Shown here: positions 12,022-23,377 of the stretch, one piece after another | Position numbering within the stretch: the first letter of the stretch is position 1 | How the letters are laid out: each line of letters starts with the position of its first letter | Assembly (NCBI RefSeq): GCF_030272615.1 | Contig: NC_081412.1 | Coordinates: 697,676,156-697,740,155, forward strand | Length of the DNA: 64,000 nucleotides | Direction of reading: 5' to 3' | DNA from: Cryptomeria japonica | Taxonomy: Eukaryota; Streptophyta; Pinopsida; Cupressales; Cupressaceae | Made by a program: the position numbers and the translations under genes | Notes under the pieces: model-generated | Seen by the model: the letters and a program-made list of their open reading frames with translations, nothing else | Database searches by the model: none | What the model was told of the DNA's origin: nothing

Positions 12022-13787
12022 TGACAGAGGCACGTACTCCTTATGACAGACAGTTGACATTATGTAGTCAGCTTGCGGGCCATACTTAGGACAAACAGTC
12101 CAATTTTGTACTCCGATATTTTTTGGATATATGATATGATATGCATCGATATGATGGGATGCAATGTGTTATGACTTATAGTTGTTTTCCATGTATGGAT
12201 GACTTATGCACCATGTATGAATGTATTTTTATATGTTTTTGATGCATTTATAATATGAAATGGATAAAATATTTGATGTGATGCTTGATGTAATGCAAAT
12301 GTACTAACCAAATGGATGCAGGATGCAACATATGTGCGTTTGTTTGTGTAGATCGGAGAACTAGATTGAAATGACTACCCAAACTGACAAAAGAAATGTT
12401 AGTAAGAAGAAATGAGACAGAGGATAGTTAGAGATGAAGAAAAACTTGCTTTCACTAATGCACTTTGTAGGTGAGAACCTTTATTTTAATGTAGCAAAAT
12501 GGATGCATAGCATCATGGAATTGAAGGCCAGAGCTGAAATGCAACCCTTTTTACAAAATACAGACACATCGCACACAAGGAATGAGTGAAGCATCCTAGG
12601 GTGCATACATCAAGGGTCAAGGTATGTGTCACGTTCACAAAGAGAACGTACTTATCATAGACACCCAATGATATAGTTGCCCTAGTTTGTGACAAACAAT
12701 CCATAAACAACAATCACAACAAAAAAGAAAGGGACCATGAACCATCCCGGTCACTCTAAATCACTCAGTGACATCATCGAGCAACATAGGAACATGATCG
12801 AAGATAAATCAAAAAATGATAAGACTCGCTAATTCCAACAAGTCAAACAAACATCTTGATCTTCATTGTCAAAAGTTGAAAGTGTTGATAGGATGATCAT
12901 GCTGTCTGGTTTCAGGACATGCGGTACCCCATCTAAGACAAGACACAGTCTGGTTTCGAGTATACCACACCCTGTATAAGACCCATGATAATGGTGACAA
13001 GGACAAATGATTTTGAGGTTGATTGATATGACAATTTTGATCAGTTTGAATGTCTGGTTTGATTGAAAAAGTTCATCTGTGAATGCGTGATTTACAGTAA
13101 AGCGTAGTGTGTGATTGAGAGTCGTTGGAGGTATGCTAAGTGATCTGTCTTATGCACAAAGGGGATATTTTTTTGTTTTGCTTTTCGAGTTGTTACAATT
13201 TTTTTGTGTTCATTTTTTCAAGACATTTTTTTGATTTTTTTTTGGATTATTTCAGGATATTTTTTCGATTTTTTTTTTTTGATTATTTCAGGACATTTTT
13301 CAATTTTTTGTTTGGATTATTTCAGGACATTTTTCAATTCAAAAGTTCCAATGATTGATCATGACAAGGGGAACACACCCAATACACATCTGAAAGACAC
13401 ATATAAAGACCAAGACCGAAGCATATGCACAAGAAACCAGAGTATGCAAGACAATGATGTTGACCAATCACAGGCCTGAAACAAAACATTGGGTCAGGAC
13501 AAGGATAGGCACAATAAACCTATAGAGAGAAAGCATAGCTAGAGGTCATGATAGATGATAGAGCAATGATCGTTTTACACATGGCACCTATTTGCCAGGT
13601 TTTCACCATGGTACTTTTCCAAAGTGCCTGTTTGCTAGGTTTTCACTAGAGGGCGAATCATTTTTCTTTACTTTTTTGTTCTTTTTCTTTGTTTTTCACT
13701 TTTTTCACTTTTTTTGTATTTTTTGAGCTTTTTGATTTTTTTTTGTATTTTTCCAGGATCATATTTGAAAAAGTGCTGATAGAAAAT
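12022..13787. other. Spacer between PMD gene and pol, no gene seen
   Basis: The spacer lies inside the nested element between two converging coding regions. It contains T-rich runs with repeated TTTTTTGATTATTTCAGGACA near 13220-13330. Phe-rich reading frames here are low-complexity. It probably holds the 3' ends of both the sense and antisense transcripts. Confidence 0.6.
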
Positions 13788-15605
13788 TATGCCCAGTACT
13801 TGCGAAGGTGCATGCTATTTACAGGATCGGACAAAGGTTCACCTTCTGGGGTGGCAAGCTAATATGCCCCCGAGCCATAGCTGCAGTCACTATGAAAGGC
13901 CCAACCCAATTAGGTTCAAACTTGCCTTTGATGACATCAGTAGATTGTGCATTCTTGGGGTTTGCCTTTAAAACCAGATCTCCCACTTCGAAGTGTCGCC
14001 CTTTGACCTTCTTATTATAAGAGCGATGGAGATGGTTTTGATATGCTTGCAAATGTGTCAGAGGTGTCTGACATTTCTCATCTAACATCTTAAGCTGATG
14101 CAACCGAGAGACTCTATGCATCTCATCATCAATCAGATGTTGCAAGGAAACACACAAAGAAGGAATCTCCACTTCCAAGGGTAAAATGGCTTCCACACCA
14201 TACACCAAAGAATAAGGTGTTGCTCCAGTAGGTGTGTGGATAGAAGTGCGATAAGCCCATAGTGCTAGATTCAACTGTACATGCCAATCTCAACCAGCGT
14301 CATTGACAACCTTTTTCAAGATCTTGATAATGGTTTTATTTGATGCTTCGGCTTGACCATTACCCTGTGGATAGTATGGATTGGACAAACGGTGTTGGAT
14401 ATGAAACTTTTCACAGAGTTCCTTGACATCTTTATTCTTGAAGGGATGGCCATTATCTGTGACTATGGCAAGGGGAACCCCATATCGACATATGATATAA
14501 TTCAGTAGGAATTTTGAAATTTGCACACCAGTGATATAGGTCATGGGGATAGCCTCGATCCATTTTGTAAAATACTCTGTGGCTGTAATGATGAACTTGT
14601 GCCCATTTGTAGATGTCAGGTGAATCTTGCCAATAAGATCCAATCCCCATTGAGAAAAGGGCCACAAAGATATGATAGAATGAAGCTCTTGGGCTGGTGC
14701 ATGAATGTAATTTCCATGGATCTGGCATTTGTAGCACTTCTTAACAAAATCATGAACATCCTTTTCCAGAGTGGGCCAATAATACCTAGCACGAATCAAC
14801 TTTTTGGCTAAGCTCAGACCATTGAAATGGCCCCCACATATACCATCATGAACCTCATGTAAAGCCATTTGTGCTTTGTCAGAATCCAAACACCTGAGGA
14901 GGGTATGGTCAAAGGAACGACAGTAAAGGGTGTTGGCAATGATGACATATTTGGCTGTCTGCCAGATGAATGCTCGACATTGGTTAGTAGAAAGGTTAGG
15001 TGGTAAGGTTTGGGATTTCAAATATTGATAGATGTCATTGTACCATGGGGAGTTAGGGCCAACAAGAACACACATCACATTTTCTATCGGAATTTCAAAA
15101 GAAGAGAGAAGCAACTGTTCGACCAAAAATTCACATTTATCCATATTGTGGGGCATATTTAACATGGAAGCAATCGTAGCCATCGCATCTGCTGACTTGT
15201 TTTGAATTCTTGAAACTTGACTGAAATGGATAGCCGTGAATTTTGTCTTGAAGAAATCTACCATATGCTTGTAGGGAATAAGCTTTTCATCTTTTGTTTC
15301 GTAGTCATCATTCACTTGATGGATGACTAACTGAGAATCTCCATAGACTTGTAAATGTGTGATGTTCCAGTGGACCGCTACTCGGAGTCCTATGACTAGA
15401 GCTTCATATTCTGCAATGTTATTGGTACAATGGAAAGTTATTCTATAGGATTTGGGAATAGCATCACCTTGAGGGGTGACAAACAATATACCTGCTCTGG
15501 ACCTGAACTTGGTATGGGATCCATCAAAGTATAACTTCCATTCATTAGAAGATGTAAGAGAAAAGACTGATTCATTTGGAAAATTGGTCAACATGGGATG
15601 ATCAT
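13788..15605 (-). pseudogene. Nested element pol, part 2: RNase H and integrase
   Basis: RNase H begins near 15560 (LYFDGSHT, AEYEAL, YGDSQL, SADAMA). Integrase follows with a zinc-binding motif (HEVHDGICGGHF ... CYKCQIHG, about 14850-14710), then the core with WGLDLIGK, IVTDNGHPF and GQAEASNK. All three acidic catalytic residues are present. The C-terminal part keeps VGDLVLKANP and WVGPFIV. A stop at about 14287 fits CGA to TGA. An extra G near 13865 shifts the frame so that the natural end, HLRKYWA with stop at 13788, is now out of frame. After removing the solo LTR and one copy of its duplication, this frame continues that of the RT. Confidence 0.93.
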
Positions 15606-16963
15606 TGTAGATAGGAAATGTGGAAATCATCACAAGCAATAGCAAATTGGAATAGTTCAATCACGAAAACTAAAATGTAGTGATAACAATCCTAATTACA
15701 CTCAATGAAAACATGAAAACAAGACATTCAAGATTGAAAACTAAGCAAACCAAATGCAGATGTCTCCTTCATGTGGCTCCATTGTCCTTCTTTCTCCTTC
15801 AAATAGCTTTGTTTGTGGATCTCACCTACTAGTGCATATGCATGATGTGAAAGCAAGTAGACAAGACGATAGCACAAGAATACTAGAAGCGTGATTGATT
15901 TGACTAGGGGCTTTGATTGAAGAAATTCATCCAATTTATAGACAAATTGGAGAAAAGATCAGATTAGCATGAAAGTGATTCGAATGGAAATTCAAATCAG
16001 GAATAGCAAAATTATGACAAGTGTATGACAAATTGCTATGCAAGGATTTATGACAATTTATGACAATTTATGACAAATTGCTATGCAAGAATTTATGACA
16101 AGTTTTTGAAATAGAAATAGACATTAGAAGCAATTAGAAAATTAGGTTAGAAATGATGACTTGGAATTTAGGAAATTGATGAAAATTAGGTAAATTAATT
16201 AATAATTTCTCATTCATTAATTAATTTACAAAAATGGGAGGAATTAATTAGCCAATTAAATAAACATTTAATTGTGACAAGAAGACTTAGGATAAATAAA
16301 TAAATCATTTATCCTAAAGAGAAAATGGAGAGAAAATGACAAACAAGGTTAAATGAGTAAATCATGAAACCCTAGAAGATAAATTAGAAATGCAAGGACG
16401 ACAATTAGGTCTTGATGTAAGATTGATTTGATGTCGATTCGATCATGATTTTGAATTGATAAATGATTTGATTGATAAATGCACTGAGGAACAATGACAA
16501 ATTGATCCAAATTGACATGATTGAGAAAGACGATGATTGATGACAAATTGATCACGAGATGACAAGATTGAAAATAACAATGATCGATGACAAATCGATC
16601 GCAAGTCAACACGATTGAAAATGACAACGATCAATGACAAATAAATCATGAGATGACAAGATTGAAAAGAGGACAAAACCCTAATTAGGATTGACGATGT
16701 CCAAAATGATGACAAATGAGCTTGCACATTGATGCGATAGGATAAGATTGACCAAAATCATGACTGAAGATTGTTGTCGACAAGACCAAATTCGAGAGCG
16801 AGATAAATGAAGAATGCAGAAGAAGGACTCGATGCTCACAAATGATATAAACCAAGTGCATGACATAGGAGAAATGTTAATGCGATGCAAAAACCTAAAA
16901 TAAGGCAATGTGCAAATGTTAAAGTATGAATCCGCAAGCATTGACCATTTTTAGACGTCTACA
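15606..16963 (-). mobile_element. Solo LTR, same family as nested element
   Basis: A 1358-bp LTR with TGTAGA and TCTACA ends is flanked by ATCAT on both sides (15601-15605 and 16964-16968). It aligns over its length with the LTRs at 7875 and 25834 but differs more from them than they do from each other. It has about three palindromic subrepeats instead of about five. There is no internal region, so it is the product of LTR-LTR recombination after insertion. It splits pol between the RT connection and RNase H. Confidence 0.95.
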
Positions 16964-18361
16964 ATCATCATAAATAGGAGCCTCTGCAAGTTGATCTGCT
17001 ATGACGTGTCCTTTTATTGTCTTTCACTCCATGTACTCAATATCAAACTCACTGAGGATCATAACCCACTTTGCTAGGCTACCTGTCAAAGCTGCCCTAC
17101 TAAGCAAGTACTTCAAGGGATCAATTTTTGCAACTAGCAATGTCTGATGACTTAACATATAGTGTTGAAGCTTCTATGTTGCAAAGACTACTGCTAAACA
17201 TGCCTGTTCAATAGTTGAATAATTCAGCTCATAGCCCACTAATGTCTGACTGATATAATAAATAGCCCGCTCTTTGCCTTTCTCATCCTGTTGGGCCAAG
17301 AGAATTCCTAGTGCTGTTTCAGTTGCAGAAATATACAATATAAATGGATTTCCTTCTATAGGAGGCATTAGAATAGGCGGCGATAGCAGATAATCCTTGA
17401 GAGCTTGAAACACTGATTCACATTGCTCAGTCCATTTAAAAGTGACTCCTTTATGCAATAAATGCTGGAATGGATGGCATTTGTCTGCCAATTGAGCTAT
17501 AAAGCAGCGGATTGACTGTAGCTTTCCTTGCAGACTTCTTAGTTGATGGAGATTGGAAGGAGGAGGCATATCCATTATTGCTTTAGCCTTGGCAGGGTCG
17601 ACTTCGATGCCTCTATGAGAAACAATGTACCCTAGTAATTTGCCAGCTATAACACCAAAGACACACTTCTTTGGATTGAGTCTAAGCTTGTAGGTTTCCA
17701 TTCGGTCAAAGATTGGGCCCAGGATGGCTAGATGACTATCTCTTGTGACAGATTTGCATAATAAGTCATCAACATAGTCCTCCATCAAAGTATGCATGAA
17801 ATCATGGAAAATTGTCATCATAGCTCTTTGATATGTTGCGCCAACATTTTTAAGACCAAAGGGCATCACATTCCAATAGTAGGTACCCCAAGCATAGGTG
17901 AATGCAGTCTTATGTTGATCTTCAAGAGCAATATGAATTTAGTTATAGCTGGAGAAACCATCCATCAATGAGAGCTTCTCATATCCAGCAGTCATGTCAA
18001 CTATGATGTCTATATTTGGTAGTGGAAAATCATCTTTAGGGCATGCTTTATTGAGATCCCTAAAATTTGTATAGATTCTGATGCCCCCAGTTACCTTGCT
18101 AACTGGTACCAAATTGGAAATCCAGTCTACATAATCGATGGGTCTGATAAAGCCCACGTCTAGTAATTTTTTTAGTTCTACCTTGACCAAGAGAGCCACC
18201 TGGGGATGCATCTTTCTAAGTTTCTGTTTGATAGGCTTGGCATCTGCTTTTAATGGCAAGTGATGAAGGACTAATTCTAGATCAAGGCCAGGCATACCTG
18301 CATAGGACCATGCAAAGTTAATCTTCTTCTCAAGAAAGAAATTGACAAAATCTATCTTTTC
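16964..18361 (-). pseudogene. Nested element pol, part 1b: reverse transcriptase
   Basis: In element order: the fingers region (LRKMHPQVALLVKVELKKLL), DLNKACPKDDFPLPNID, LMDGFSSYN, MPFGLKNVGATYQRAM and the catalytic YVDDLL near 17770. Then come the thumb (IVSHRGIEVDP, LRSLQGKLQSIR) and the connection with YYISQTLVGYELNYS. Stops at about 18361, 17938 and 17171 are each one C to T step from a Gln codon in the expected place, and one near 17025 from CGA. The frame is otherwise unbroken. It ends at the solo LTR, beyond which RNase H continues in frame once that insertion is discounted. Confidence 0.93.
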
Positions 18362-20430
18362 CTATTTTGATAAAGAAGTAGTGAAATGAATGACCTTAGG
18401 GTTGTCAGGTGTACCCAAATTTATCTCTTTGGTCATTTCCACAAGCAATGTTGATTTATCCTGCCTTGATAGGGGTATGTCCAATCTTCCACCTTTGGGC
18501 GCCTTAGAGAAGTTTTCACTCGCAGGTACATCTTTTATTTTTACTTTTTCATGATCATAGAGTGCCTTACGGTTTTCACTCAAAGACCTATTCTTTTGAT
18601 TTTTTTCTTTTTCTTTTTCATTTTTATGACTAGAAGATGGAGTTGACTCCCCAAAATATGCTGTGGAATCTAGATCAATAGCAAATCCTGCCTTATGATC
18701 TCCTTGTGGTATGCCTTCCCGTAGTCCAAGGAATTCTGCAATTGCTTCGTCATTTTGAAAACAATCCAATGTGAGTGGTTCTTGTTGGTCATGTTGGATA
18801 AGTTGTGGATAGACAAGGGGCATGTCATCATCGGTTTTAAGGAGGGAGAGGGCCGAGATGGTAAAGATGTAAACGTCCGTGGTATCACTATCCAAACTGC
18901 TCGCATCTGATTCAGAGCTTGGATCCCAGAATGACTCTATCCAAGCATTAGGACATGTTTTAGGAGGGGGAGTTATTTCATGTTTGTCTTCCATGGGCAA
19001 ATCATCAGGGTCAAGGAAAACATTTTCAAGGGCATAGGAGCTAGAAGAAAAAGAACTCCACTCCCATTCATTGGATTTAGTTTTGGGTTGGGTATCCTCA
19101 GGTGTTGTTTCATCATCAAAGTCATGCCCCTTTCCACATGTGGTCACTTTGGTTGATGAGGGTCCAATTCACAATGGTACAAAACCTAACCCTAAAGTTG
19201 GAGGTCGCATCTTGGGTATAATAGGTTCTAGCCTTCCTTTCTTGCCAGGGCCTAAGCCATTGCAGCCGTCATATCCTTTCTTCTGCAGCATAGTAAATCC
19301 TTTGTCATACCGTTCCACTGGCAACCTAACAGGTGGGGTCTCAGTTGGATCCTTATAAAGCCAATTTATGACATCATCATCCAAAGTTTCTTTGTCAAGT
19401 TCACCCCATCTTGTAAATGTAGTGGGGGGTTGATATTGAATGACTACCTTAGGTTCCTTTTGCAACAAATGTGGTTTGCCATATGATTTTGGAGATATTG
19501 GTAAATTCCTGATGAGGAATGTTTGAGCCATTGAATACTCTCCGCATCCTTGGTCCTGTATTTTTAATTTTCCTTTGACAGCATCTAACAATTCATTAGG
19601 ATCCACATAACTATGTGAGTGGGCCTCTCTATTAACTGGGACTTGCTGCTGCGGGGAATCCTTTAGAGTAGCACAAAATTGAAATGGATTAGGATCTCCT
19701 GGAATTGTTATCTCAGTTCCATTGTAAGGATATTTTAAACATTGATGATAAGTTGATGGAACTGCTTTCATTGCGTGGATCCACGGATGGCCAAGAATCA
19801 TATTGTAAGGAGATCGAGGTCTAGGACCTGCAGGAAAGTGTTTTCTATCACTGGACCGACTCTGATAGGCAATGTAATTATCCCTTTAGATGGGTGCTCA
19901 GCATCATCATATGCTTTGATTGTTATTCTTTTGGAAGAATCAATATCATTTTCTGTATAACCAAGACCAATGGCCACTCTCAAGGTACAAATATTAAGAC
20001 CCGCTCCACCATCTATCAAGACTTGTTGGATTTTGTAATTATGGACAAAGACTTAAAGATGTAAAGGATCATTATGAGGGAGCTTATCAGGTGAAATATC
20101 ATTATCAAAAAATGCAACGTGTTGGGAAACAGGTAGATGTCCTATTCGGGCTTGAAACTGGTCAACATCAATGTCTATCAGGACAGTGGACTCAATTAAA
20201 GCTTTATCTAGGACTACGCGATGCATAGGGGACATTTTCAAAAACTCGAGGATCGATATTTGTGCAGGTGTCTTTCCTAGATGATCTAGGAGATTATATT
20301 GACTTGTAGAAGTTGACTTGGGAGGAGTTGCAGGAGCTCCTTTTAGGACAATTTTGGATCGACGAGTGGTGACTGCGCAAGAAGGATCTTGTCCCTTTAT
20401 TCTTAGGGTGGAAACATACTCATTTGATGC
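18362..20430 (-). pseudogene. Nested element pol, part 1a: protease, G-patch, linker
   Basis: A protease-like domain has LIDGGAGLN near 20020, with DGG where many families have DTG or DSG, and MILGHPWIH near 19800. A single missing base near 19820 separates them. A G-patch follows (MLQKKGYDGCNGLGPGKKG, about 19295-19240), a glycine-rich RNA-binding motif also seen next to retroviral-type proteases. The next 260 codons (19147-18362) form an acidic, Ser-rich linker without a recognised domain. A stop at 19168 fits CGA to TGA. The frame continues into RT. Confidence 0.85.
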
Positions 20431-22425
20431 TCAAAAACAATTGATGACATTGTTATAACCAGTATTCGCATAATTTGTTGTTTGGGTAGAGTTTGAAGAA
20501 GACACTTTACCCTTGTCATGATCAAGCAAAGGAGTTTTGAAAATTGTATGATCCGTGTTAGAGGTCGCGTTGGGAAGATCTACCTCAATTACTCCTTGCT
20601 CTAACAAGTCTTGAATCATATGTTTCAATTGTAAACATGATGCAGTTTTATGTCCTTTTGACCGATGGTATTCACAATATGCATTATCATTCCACCAATG
20701 CGGCTTTACCAATGGTTCTGCCTTGATATCAGGTAACTTGATAAATTTTGCTTGTATTAATTGTTTCATTACTGACTCAATAGGCTCTCCCAATGGCGTA
20801 AATTGTCGAGGAGGCCCATCCCTTGATCGGAAAGGTTTTCGTTGCTGGTTTTGTTGCTGACCTTGTTGTTGATTATATTGTTGAGTGTATTGTTGAGTAT
20901 GTTGTTGGTATTGTGGCTGTTGAGTAACATTGCTCGCTAGTGTTTGATTTTGTTCCATAGTTGACATATTAGGAGCACTCAATTTATTGATTGTGAATGG
21001 GGGTTGATTTGCATTCACCGCTCTTGCATCAACAACTCCATCATTAGTGACATTCTTGTTTTTGTACCAAAATCTATTTCTGTCCCTTGAATTGTTTGTG
21101 TTGTCACTGTCTTTGTTGAGCTTAATGATTCCCTTAGCTACAAGAGCAGTTTCAATGTTCATCCATTTCTTAATGAGTTTCTCAATAGTACTAGGACTTT
21201 TCAATTTGAGTTCATATATCATTTTTGGGACCAAATTTTGGATAAACAAGTTCACTTGTTGTTCTTTAGGTATATCTAGGGAAGAATGACTATACAAGCT
21301 TCGCCATCATTGCAAGAAAGTCACTAATGGTTCACCTTGCTTTTGCTTGGTGTTGCATAAATCTAACGTGGTCACGTCACTGTCATTGTTGAATGCGAAG
21401 TGAGATATAAACTTTTGAGCCAATTCCAACCAAGTCTTTATATATCCTGGCAGATCTGAATACCAATCCATGGCTTGTCCCGTGAGACTTCATGCAAATA
21501 AGCGCATTAAATATGTTTCCTCATAACTCACTTCAGTACACGCTACAAAAAATGCTCAAATGTGATCTTTTGGATTGCCATTCCCTTTATATTTCTCAAA
21601 ATTAGGTGCCTCAAAATGCTTAGGGAAGGGAGGCATATATAAGCTCTTGTCAAATGGATTAGGACATAAATCTTGATCTGTGTACAACTTCTTTGTTCTT
21701 TTGGTTTCTAATGCGTCGAATTGTCGTTGCAACTTCTCAAGTTGTTGCGCAATTGTGTCAGATTTTGGAGGTCCATCATTAATCCTGGTGGGTACTCTTT
21801 GTCGATACATCGTGTTTCTGATCGGTTGTTGATGCTTTGAAATTGTCGTCTCTGGTGTCTTTGGCATATAATGTTCTTGGTACACCTCTTGTTGTTGTGG
21901 TTGTGCCATGCCTTGATATTGACCTTGTTGCTGTGCTTCTTGTGGTGGAATCATCATTTGTAGCCTAGGTTGATATTGCAATTGAGGGTGTTGTTGATAT
22001 TGCACAGGCATCAATTGCGGTTGTGAAGTATGATATCTTGTTTGTCTTGGCACATATTGAGGCACATGTTGTTGTTGATGCTGATAAATCAGAATTTGCT
22101 GACTTTGTGCCAATTGTTGTTGTCACAATGTAAATCCCATCATTTGCAAAAAACTTTGTTTGGGTGGTTTTTGTTGTTTCTCCTTAAGATGGGGTATGGC
22201 ACTTGCATTGACTTGTTGTGTTGTTTGTCCAATCCATTATGGTGGTTGCAAGTTTGTATTAACTTGTAATGGTGCAGAGGGCGCTGCAACTTGTTGTCGA
22301 ATGCGGTATTGTTGTTGTTGTGCATTGTTTGTTTGCACATTCGATTGTACCTTTTGTGTATTACTCAATTGTTGCAACATTTGCTATTGGTGCAAACCAC
22401 TATCTGTAGCTCTTTGTGTTGCCAT
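20431..22425 (-). pseudogene. Gag of nested element
   Basis: A single frame of 665 codons starts at MATQRATDSG (22425) and is broken only by six in-frame stops; three are explained by CAA to TAA and three by CGA to TGA. The N-terminal third is very Gln-rich (QQQ, YQHQQQH). The capsid region includes FEKYKGNGNPKDHI, LVTFLQ and DIPKEQQVNLFIQNL. A second Gln-rich tract (about 20950-20830) is followed by CEYHRSKGHKTASC, a CCHC-like knuckle in a Tat-type arrangement. It would form the particle that packages element RNA. No frameshift was seen, so decay is recent. Confidence 0.88.
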
Positions 22426-23377
22426 TATTGAAGGATCTGTGAGTATTTGGCAAATATATTGAACTTAATGGGACATAGGATCTTTGTTGCATTGTGGAAT
22501 TGTTTTGGACATTGGTAAGATCAGGCATTCCAGTCGTAAAGCTTTCTTGCATCTTAGATTTTGATCCAATTTTATGCATGTGAGGAACCACTTCTTGTTG
22601 AGGGACATCTATCAATATTTGTGTGGTCTTCATTTGATCTTGTGTTATAGGTGTTGTGTTAAATAATGGATTATTTATTGTCTCAAATGGTGACTTTTGA
22701 GGAATAGTCACTGTCAATGCCTTTGAAGCACGTTTACTCATCAAGGTAGGTTGAGTTTCTTGTTGCACATTTTCTTCATTTGGATGCGGAGAGAAACTTA
22801 ACAGCTCACCGCCTTGTTGTTTTTGCACATTGATTTGCTCACTTGAGAAGGTCACATTACTCATCATGTCAAGATATTTTTGTGGGAACATCTTAAAGAC
22901 CTTGTTCAAGAATTTATCCATCTTTTTCGTCAACTTTGGATCTTGAAGGAACATATCAACATCATCAGAGGCATCGGAATCTGATGAAGAATCTGGTAAA
23001 ATATTTGGATTTGTTTCTTGTTGAGTGCCTTGATGTGAACCAAATCCTTGTGAAAGAGTTTGTTCCTCATATAATGTTTGAGTTTGAATGTCATGTTGCA
23101 GGTTCAGTTGATTCCAATCAAAAGGTGCATTTCCCCTTGGTGTTGGTGGAACACTCCCATGTCCTGGTTTCATGGGTACAAACACTAGTTCATATAATGG
23201 AGGTGGTCCCAGTTGAACCATTCCATATGGTGGTAATGATGTGCCTGACGAACCTTCAATTTGTACTGTTTGACTAGTTTGAATCTGTGAGTTTGATATG
23301 TTGTCAATGGGTTGATATGTTGGTTCGCCCATCTTCTTAGATATTGACCTTGTCTCAACAGGCATGTCACTATGCAA
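22400..23377 (-). pseudogene. First ORF upstream of gag (325 codons)
   Basis: This open frame of 325 codons overlaps the start of gag in another frame by about 26 bases. The product is rich in Gln, Ser, Pro and Thr, with an acidic Ser-Asp stretch (SSSDSDASDD) near residue 130 and a short Leu/Phe/Lys segment after it. I recognise no domain. Its place before gag is like the extra ORF1 of Ogre elements. The outer element's remnant at 3987 shares the EPTYQ motif near its start. It could instead be the original N-terminal half of gag separated by a frameshift. Confidence 0.6.

Noticed and set aside
13140-13358. Phe-rich plus-strand frames
   Set aside because: They are translated poly-T and TTTCAGGACA repeats.
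7875-16963. Reading 7875-9364 and 15606-16963 as one LTR pair
   Set aside because: Each has its own target duplication pattern: GTTGT pairs 7870 with 27321, ATCAT pairs 15601 with 16964, and pol is in frame across the latter.
22160-22462. Cys-rich plus-strand frame
   Set aside because: It is the complement of the Gln-rich part of gag (CAA/CAG read as TTG/TGC); there is no signal peptide or cysteine spacing of a known family.
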